Assembly (NCBI GenBank): GCA_028565635.1
Contig: JAOXYB010006345.1
Span: forward strand, 1-20,164
DNA length: 20,164 nucleotides
Source: Phoronis ovalis
Lineage: Eukaryota > Phoronida > Phoronidae
Direction of reading: 5' to 3'
The notes beneath the pieces are model-generated. The model was not told the DNA's origin and did not search any database. It saw only the letters and a program-made list of their open reading frames with translations. Both the position numbers and the translations under genes were made by a program. Positions 1-9,100 of this stretch are shown piece after piece (the first letter of the stretch is position 1; each line of letters starts with the position of its first letter).

Positions 1-140
1 AGTCTCTCCAACTGGCAGCATTCTTGGCTGGGGGTACACTCTCGGAGTTGTTTACAACTCACCGAATGTCTAGTTTAACAAGCTTTTAATAGTAAAGACT
101 TGAAGGTTGTGGAACTGATTTTGCTTCATCTTTGTCACAG
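1..140 (+). other. Left edge: end of an upstream NUMA1 intron
   Basis: The sequence up to the acceptor TTTGTCACAG (131-140) reads as intron. No earlier exon could be supported in these 140 bases. The first usable codon is completed by the G at 141, so the upstream exon, outside the window, must end in phase 2. Confidence 0.6.
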
Positions 141-3100
141 GTTACGGCAAAAGCTAGAGGAGATGAATGATATGAAGTCATACTGTACGCATCTGGAAAA
201 AGAAAACAAGGAACTGCATGACAAGCGCTTCCAGCAACAATCGCTAGTATGTAAAGCTACCAAACAGAAGTCAGACATCACTCAAAACTTTTGCAATATT
301 GGCCGTATTTTTCAGATTTTTGAATCACAGAATGAGTGTAGACTTCAAACATAAGAAGATGAATTTCTGTAAATTGTTACTAAAATATCACAAGATTTAA
401 TTTGTTAATATGTGTAAGTCTGTTACTTTGACTAAATGTTCAAATTTGTTTCAGTCTCGTGAAGTAGAATGCTACAAGGTTCAGCTGAGTTTATCACAGC
501 AACAGGAATCACAACTAAGGGCATCTCTTCAGAGCAAGGAGGAGGAGCTAAATAATATGATTGACACCTTAAAAAACACCCGCGAGGAACTTGAAGATGT
601 TAAGGTGTTGCAAGAAAACAGACTCAATGATATTTCACCAGGTAAGAATTTAATTCAAAATAGGTATTAAAAATTGACATTTTTGTTGACAAGTATTTAA
701 GAATTCTCATTTTTAGCTTGCTGTGTCACAAATATCTGATACAAATAATAAAAAAGAAATTGTTTATATTGAAAAGGACATAAATATAGTGTTGAAATGT
801 CAAAAGGAGTTTTATTTAACTACATTATTGTCGTAGTATTTGAAATTAAGTATTTCTCTTCATGATTGTCTGATTTTACAATAGTTGAACTGAGGGGATA
901 GAAGGACACTTGTTGGCATAACCAGCCACTCATAATTTATTTAAATATTTTAACTCATCTATGGTAGTATATGAATTGAGCAGGGATTAGCCATCCATAT
1001 TTCTTGTTAGGTGGTCAGAGTACAAGCGCTTTGCATTTGACATTGTTTATTTTGTCATGGTATTACTTTTAATTTTCTTTGGTTTAACATTTTTTAAAGT
1101 TATGTTTCATTTGATAGGTACACCAAAATTAGGAGAAAGCATGGCATTTGTTACAGATAAAATCATTAGTGAACTAAAAGAAGAACTCGAAATGCTGAGA
1201 GAAGAGAAAAGTTCAGTTGCAGTGAGTTATGTAAATAAATTATTAGCAAAATAATAGTGAGACCAAACTAATTGTGCAGCCTAGTTAATAGCGAACTCTT
1301 ACATAACGTGTATGCGTACTGGAGTATGACGTAGCCTACATACTTACAATTAGAATCTGTCTGTTAGTCTGCTGACCGGGGTGCAGACATCTTGCCCATA
1401 AATCCAAAACCAGTTTTACAAATTTTGTAGATTATCTCAAACTGTTTTCAAATCACTTATGTGCATTTTTTATGGCTCATTGATAATTTATGTTTATAAT
1501 TAAACAAGAAGTAAATTTGTGCCCATAATATAACCATTTCACCCGAAAATAGTCTGATGAATAATCATATTTTGCACAGGCAGCCATTTTTAGAATTAAA
1601 CATTATTGTGCAAAAACCTGTTTTCAAATTTGCACAGTTTGTCACCATAAAATTTTCAAAGTGCTTCCATGCTTTTTCTACCACACAGAAAATAAAACAA
1701 CAAAACACATCTGACAAATATCGTGTTTTGCTGCATTACAGCACTTGTGGATCGTGATTCTAAATACGCGACGTCATTAGCTAAAAGACAGAAACGTTTA
1801 GCACGGACACATGATTTTATGCGCAGTAGCCAAGCAGGTGGGGAGTCAATAAAAGTATATCTGAGCTTGCCTTGAGGTTTTGCCTGTTTCATTTTACTAA
1901 GTTATCACTCTCTTTAAAGTGGACGGCAATCTTTAACATCAAATTAGCTCTACCTTAACATGTAACATACATGTCAGGAATAATTTTCAATAAGAATTCT
2001 CAAAATTGCATAATTAGTTTTGAAGTTACAGGTTGTTTTGTGTGTACCATGGCATTGCTATGTACTGTGGAGAAACCGATGTCATATCAGTATAGATTTG
2101 TATGCTTTTATATGGTTTTAGCATAAAATCGTGCATTTCCTGCAATATAATATGATATACAATAATCTGATTACAGGTACTGAAATGAAGTTTTTAGATA
2201 GATACATAGTATTTGGGATAATATGAAAATTAACAGTTGTCAGAGGATTGCTTAAATTTAATTAAAAAATGCGAGATTTTGTGTTTTTTAACATATAAAT
2301 GCATACAAATTTATTGCCTCTATGTCACGTTCTGTTGGATTATTATAAGTTACAATGGCACAGTAATGTCATGGTAAAAACAAAACAACATATAACTTCA
2401 AAATGAATTATGCAATTTTGATAATTCTTTTTAGAAATTCCGATATAATACCTTTTGAGGTATAGCTTTTGCCATGATAGAGGTTGCCTACCACTTTGAG
2501 GATTGATTTTAGGTGGTAAATATTAAAACTTTCTTAACTTTTATTGCTTCAGGCCTATCTTCAAACTGAGCAAATCAAAACAGTGTCAATGGGACTACAG
2601 CTAAATGAAGAGAAGTCTATGGTAGAAAAACTAGAAACACAGCTTGAAACTGCAGAAGCTAACAACAGCACCTTAAATTCTGATATAAAACAGGTTTGTC
2701 ATTTGTGTGTGTAACCAATAATATTCAGCTCTGGCACTTTGATTTTTTGTGCAAATTGTGTACATACAGCAGAATTTAATTTAAACCAGCATGCCAAGAA
2801 ATTTGGTTAGTATAATGCCAGATTCACATTAGGTATGGCTGATTTCTGAAGTTTACAATTATTGTAAACTTCAGAAATCAGCCATACCTAATGTGAATCT
2901 GGCATTATATTAACCAAATTTCTTGCCATGCTGGACTATAGTTCTATCGCTAAATGTTTGGTGCATATTAAGCATAATGGTCCAAGATATTTCCAATTCC
3001 AGGTACCTTTTTCTGTTGAAAATCATAATGGCCTTGTTATTGTTGGTTTATGGAAATGCAATATTAAATAATAAATTACTAAGGGCTGTTCCAGTAAAAA

Positions 3101-6100
3101 AAGTGGGGGAGGGGGGGAAGGCAGTTGAAATAAAAAATTGTGGGTGGTTGTATTCAGAATTATGGGTGGTTGCATTACAAGCTAATTAAAAATTATGGGT
3201 GGTGGGTATAAAATGAAAGTGCCTTCCCCCCCCTCCCCCACTTTTTTTACTGGAACAGCCCTAAATATATTATGAACAGAAGGGCTCTTTTAGTAGTGCT
3301 ATCCCCTGCATTTACCCTTTACAATTAGAAGCAGAATATATAAGTATTCTAAACTTAACATTTAATGTGCAGCAGCTATGTAATACGAATTTATGTTTGT
3401 CACAGTTGGAATCAAGAATTACTGAACTATCAGTTGATCTTCGTGACACTACAACCAAAGAGAGGAATATATCTGCACAGTTAGAGACAGCAAATCAAGA
3501 AATACAAGACGGAAACTTGAGAATGGAGGTAGACACATTAGTCTTGCAAAGACATCACCAGATTTTGCTATGTAGTGATAGTGCTTACACATAGGTGTTG
3601 TCTTTCAATGTTTGTAAAGCACTCTTTTATCTAATTTTGTTCCCTGTATCCTTAATTTGTTTTCACTGAAAATGGATTTTGAATTTGCAACCATTCCTCT
3701 TCTAGTAATTTGAACAATTTTCGTCCCCCATAATTAACATTCAAATGCTTGCCTCATCTTTCTACTTGCTCCAAGTGTAATTTAATATACAGCATGTTAA
3801 ATTCTTCAAACAATGGTTTTGGTTATTCTTCTTTTCTTGTCTCTATAGACTAAGTTAGCAGCAGCCGAGACAAGACTGAAACAACAAGAATTACTTGCTA
3901 AGAACGGGACATGGACAAAGGACACCCAAATTCAGTCACTGAAAGACGAAATCAAATCTTTACTTGGACAATACAGTAGAAAGGAAGATGAATTTGAAGC
4001 ATTAAAGCTAGAGGAGTCAACAGCTAGAAATGAGATATCCACCAAGGATAACTGTATAAAGTCACTGAAGGATGAGATGAAGTTGCTCAAAGATCAGTAT
4101 GTTGACGTGGCAGCCGGACTTCAGCAGCAGGTATTATAACTTGTTGATTTAATATCGTAATAAACTTGCCTCCTGTTATAAATTTCTAGCACACCCCTGT
4201 TTGTTATTTCTCAAACTCTAAGTTATTTCACATATGACTTCTTTAAGTTCACAGTTCGTTTTGACTTGTGCACAAGATGTATTTGAATGTTGGCTGCAAG
4301 ATATAACATAAGTAGCATTTTATCAGCACATGAAGGGGACTGCATTTTAGCAGACCTTGACATTTAACAGCTTTGGGCTGTTCCGCTTTCAACTGTACGG
4401 GGGGGTGGACGGCAGTTGAATAGAAATATTACAAGTGGTGGTATCGTACTTAAATACATATTAAATTTTGCTACAAAAGTTCAGTTTGTAAGTGGTATCT
4501 TTGTAACTATATGCAGATGCAGATCATGGCGCAGAGAGAAATTGAGATGAGAGGTGAACAAGAAAAGCACCGACAGCATTTGGAGACGATGCAGGTTAAA
4601 ATGGAAAATAAAGATGTGGAAATTAAGAAACAAGCTGAAGGTTTTAAAATCTGCATAGCGCAGAAAGATCTAGAAATGAAAAATGAACAAGAAAACCAAA
4701 ATCAGCTACTTGCTGAATTCCAAACAAAAGAAGACGAGAAGATTGCAGAAATGAAACAACAGGAAGAACATTTTAAAGTTTGTATAGCAGAGAAGAATGA
4801 AGAAGTTAACATTGAACGCAAAAGATTTGAAGAAACACAAAACAAATTGGAGCTAAAAGATGCAGAAATGAAGAATCAGAAAGAAGAATTTAAAATCCAA
4901 ATGACCCAGAAGAATGTGGAGATTAGTACTGAGCAAGAAAAAATTCTACTGAAAATTGAAGAAATGAGGACAATTTTAGAGCAAAAAGATAAGGACATAC
5001 AAGAAATGAAGAGTTGTATAGGACAGAAAGACTTGGAGTTAAAGAAACTAGCAGATAATTTCAATATCTGCATTACAGAAAAGGATTGCACAATAAAAAA
5101 TGAGCAAGAAAAGCGTCAACATCTACTAAAAGAAATGCAGAGAAATTTGGATCTCAAAAACGTGGAAAGAAAAGAACAAATGGAAGATTTCAAAGTCTGC
5201 ATCAAACAGAAGGACATGGAAATGAAAAATGTACAAGATAGCTGCCAAAGGCAAGTAGAAGAAATGCAAGTGAAGACAGAACAAAAAGATGTGGAGCTAA
5301 GCAAACTTAGGGAAGATTTCAAACTTATTTTGTCTGAAATACAGTCAAAGGAAGGTTTAAGAGAAAGTGAAGTTGCAGGTTTAGTTTCGAAAAACTCACA
5401 ACAGCGTGAAGAAATTCAGTCATTGGTATCTGCAAATAAGAAAATCGAAAAAGAACTAGAAGAGACAATTGAAAGTCTTGCTCAAAGAACAACGGAGAAT
5501 AAAGACATACAAGATCAGAAACAGGCTATTATTGTAGAAATAGATTCCTGCAAAGGTCAACTTCAGGAAAAAGAAGAGGCGGGCAAACTAAAGATTTCTA
5601 AGTTAGAAGATGCTCTAAAAGTAGCACTTACTGAAAAATTGTCTGCAGAACATGAGTTATTAGAAAAGGTGTCTAAGTTCTCTGAACAAGACTTAGAAAT
5701 GAAACAAATGCTTGAGCAAAAAATGAAAGAAATTGTAGAGTTGCAAAACAAGAGTGCGGGTTTTGTTGAAGAATTGGAAGTCAAGAGAATACAGTTATCT
5801 GCCAAAGATGGTGAGATTGAAAGAATAGCAGAAAAGCTAACTGAGGCGGAAGGTATTGTCACTGATGTTCAAAAAATGCTTTCAAAAATTGAGTCTGAAA
5901 AAGAAATTGTTGATCAATCCTTAAAAGAAACTCTGGCAAATTTACAGGACAATTTGGCAGAGGTTTCGGAGCTGCAGAGTCAAAAAGAAGAAATTGTCAA
6001 AGATTTAGAAACTGTTCACAATCAGTTACATAGCAAACAAGAAGAGTTGAGTCTGAATGTAGTAGAACGACAGAATTTGATTCAGAAACTTGCTGAGAAA

Positions 6101-9100
6101 GATGACGTTGAAACAGAATTGCGTGAAATGCTCTCAAAATGTTCGGAGCAAGATGCTAAAGTAAATGAAATTCTTACTACTAAAACACAAGACCTAGTAG
6201 AGTTGAAAAATCAAAAAGACACTATTGCACTAGAGGTGGAATCTGTCAAGTCTCGATTGTGCAAAACTGAAATGGAACTAGAAGACACAAAAATGAAGTT
6301 AGCTAAGAAGAATCTGTCAGAATATGAAATACGTGAAAAGTTTTCTACCTTTGAAGTGAAATATAACAGTTTGCAACAAGGCTTAACTCAAATGTCTGAA
6401 AATGTTAACCAAGTTGAAAATGAGAAAGAATTCCTAACTTGTGAGTTAAAAACTGTTAGAACTGAGTTGCTTGGTAAGGAGGCAGAAGTTAAAGAATTGA
6501 AACTTGGAAGTGAGCATTTACAACATAATTTGAATGAGGTTCAAACAAGATCAACCCACCACGGTAATGAAATTGAGCAACTGAAAACAGAAAAACTGGA
6601 AACAGCAAATGCATTGAAAGAAACCCTTGAAAAATTAAGTCAAGAAAGTTCAGTACTTGAACAGGTTCAAAGGCAAAAAGATGCTGTCATAAAAGAGATA
6701 GAATTTCATAAAAGACAGCTAGAAGAGAAGGCTACTGAACTGGAGACTGTAAAAGGCACTTTTGAGGATAAATCAAGTGAGGATGAAATGGAGAATGAGA
6801 AACTAAACCATGTAGTTAAAGAATTACAGTCTCAACAAGATGCATCGAGTAATGTTATTAAACAAAAAGATGATGATTTAAATAAGGTAGTACCTATTTC
6901 TAATAATGGGATGATTTTATCAGTATGCTTTGTACACTTTTATTTGATATTGTGTTTCTAATGTCCCAGAGTTATATAAATTTCATTGTACATTTTCAGC
7001 ATGTGATAGTGAATGGTCTGTGCTCAGTTTTTAAAACTTAGTTGACTATATTGTAATAATTCTAATGTTCTAGTTTTTAAAAAAAATCTCATTGATTTGT
7101 TCAAATTCAAAGATCAAATGTTTAAAATGGTTTCTTAATTCTTTTAAAATGTTCTTGTTTGCTTCAGCTAAAGCTGCAATGCAGCGAGGTGGAGGGCAAG
7201 TTTAAGAAAAGTGAAGAGTTATGTAAAAGCTACAAACACCATTATGCTTTAAAGAAAGAGAAAATCGAAGAGCTGACTAAAGAACTCCAGAAAGAACGAG
7301 CACAGGTATTATATTTGTGTATTAAATGCTTTACTTGGCTCACAGTAAGAAAGACTTCATATTGCAAGGAATGTGCAGTGTACATTTTTTGGATAGGCCA
7401 GATAGTTTTACATGAAAATTGCACTTTGGACAAAACATTGTACTAAGTATTTGTAACGGGCAAGAAAATGATCAGCAACCCCACTGTAGTATTTAGAAAA
7501 ATGGAATTAAACAGAAAAAATGGTATTAAAATATTATCACAGCACTCCTGGCAATTTTTCATGTGATACTGTTGATGAACATTTGCAACAATTTTATCTG
7601 TACAGTACTAGCCTGTAACTCCATAACTGTGGTAGTTAAAAATAACGACGAGGAGCTTTGTCATGATTTAATTTTTTGCGAACTTAACTGTTTCAATTAT
7701 TATTCAATAATGTCTTGGGTATCAATATATTTTGATAATTACAGGTGAAAAAGTTTAAGACCCAAATATCAGGCTATGAACATCAACTAAAACAAGCCAG
7801 AGAAAGAGCAGGGAAATACAAATCAGAGGCTGTCATTCAGGGCAATGAAGCGACTCGACTAAGAGAGCAATTAGCTGACAAAGAAAAGGAAAAACTATCC
7901 ATCTCGCAAGGTTTGTTTAATTAGTGCAGCTGTATTTTAAAAATATCGCCATTGATAGAAGGTTTCTAAACTTTTTGTGCCCCTGCACATGTATTGTAAT
8001 ATAACAGCAGACTGATACATATGATTGCTTGCCATGTATTGCGGTTATTTACCTCCATAATAAACTGACTGTAACCAGAAAGTGATTAGCTTCCCTAACT
8101 TCATTAAATGTATGATTAAGCAAATTTTGTATGTGTTTTTTTTGTAGACATGTTGAATGACTCTTTTGAATTGTCAGTCCAGGATTTAAAGATTCATGAT
8201 AGCTTTATCTCAAATGCAAGCACAAGAACAACTAGAAGGTATGGTGATGTATGATTCCTGTAAGAGTACTATTGTTAAACAAAGAAATAACAGTATGTTA
8301 TACCTGTTCCAGGAAATGATGTCTACCTGTCAAATAACTTTACCTGATCCACTTAATAATCCACTTAAAAAAACAAAATAATTAATTAAAAAACTGGCAT
8401 GAATATAATTTTTTTATAATGTAAATTAAGCATATAGTGTTTCTGACTATACAATTTTAGAACCTTATACGTAATATATATTGAATAGTATTGGCTGTTT
8501 TGCTGACGTTTGCCTGTTGTTGTTTTTTGTTTTAGCACCACAGCTTCCTTGAGTGTTAGTACAACTAGTGCAGGTTTTGAACTCAACAAGTCTTCTGCTC
8601 TTCCAGGTACGTTAAATCCACTAGTTCTTCGATCAGTCCATCATTCATACCGACTTGAAATTGGCTGGTTTCCATGTAATATCCCAAATTTGCAACAAAC
8701 ATGGTCACTGTTGGGTCATTTCAAAATGTCATTGATGCCTAAAGCAATTTTATTTTTTGTTACCAGCTTTTTGTAACCAGATAAGCTAATTGTTATAATA
8801 TTTCAGCTGGGGCAGGTAAGGTATTTTCGTCAGAGGACGAGCCTGATGATTTTGATTGGGGACGACTTGGAGAGCTGTCCAGGAGAAACACGCTCTGCAG
8901 ACCACATCTGCAAACATCTTACCCTACTGAAATGCAAGGACACCCTATCTCAGAAGGAGCAGACAATGATGTTAAATTTGGTCATTTGTCGATGATGAAA
9001 AGTCAGAAGTTGAATTCTACAATCAGCAGCAGTGATGAAGATATTGCACTGAATAGAAGTCAGTCGAAACGAGGGGTTAGTATCAGTGTAAATTTTCATT

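Larger units (their letters stand above)
2694..3405 (+). other. NUMA1 intron carrying the palindrome and MITE
   Basis: Donor CAG/GTTTGT at 2694 and acceptor TTTGTCACAG ending at 3405. Apart from the two inverted-repeat elements listed separately, nothing was recognised. An open frame spanning 2923-3189 crosses both elements and is not coding. Confidence 0.75.

Noticed and set aside
2923-3189. 88-codon + strand open frame
   Set aside because: It starts in the right arm of the palindrome and runs through half of the MITE; intronic and without similarity to known proteins.
4876-5862. Antisense open frames of 68-99 codons opposite the giant NuMA exon
   Set aside because: They are Ser/Phe/Ile-rich mirror images of Lys/Glu-rich coiled-coil codons, with no splice or start context; shadows of the real exon.
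4511-6961. The 816-codon open frame as a stand-alone intronless gene starting at ATG 4511
   Set aside because: Flanking exons are coiled coil in the same phase, and the borders at 4516 and 6886 have AG and GT. The last 24 codons of the open frame turn hydrophobic, as expected for intron read-through.
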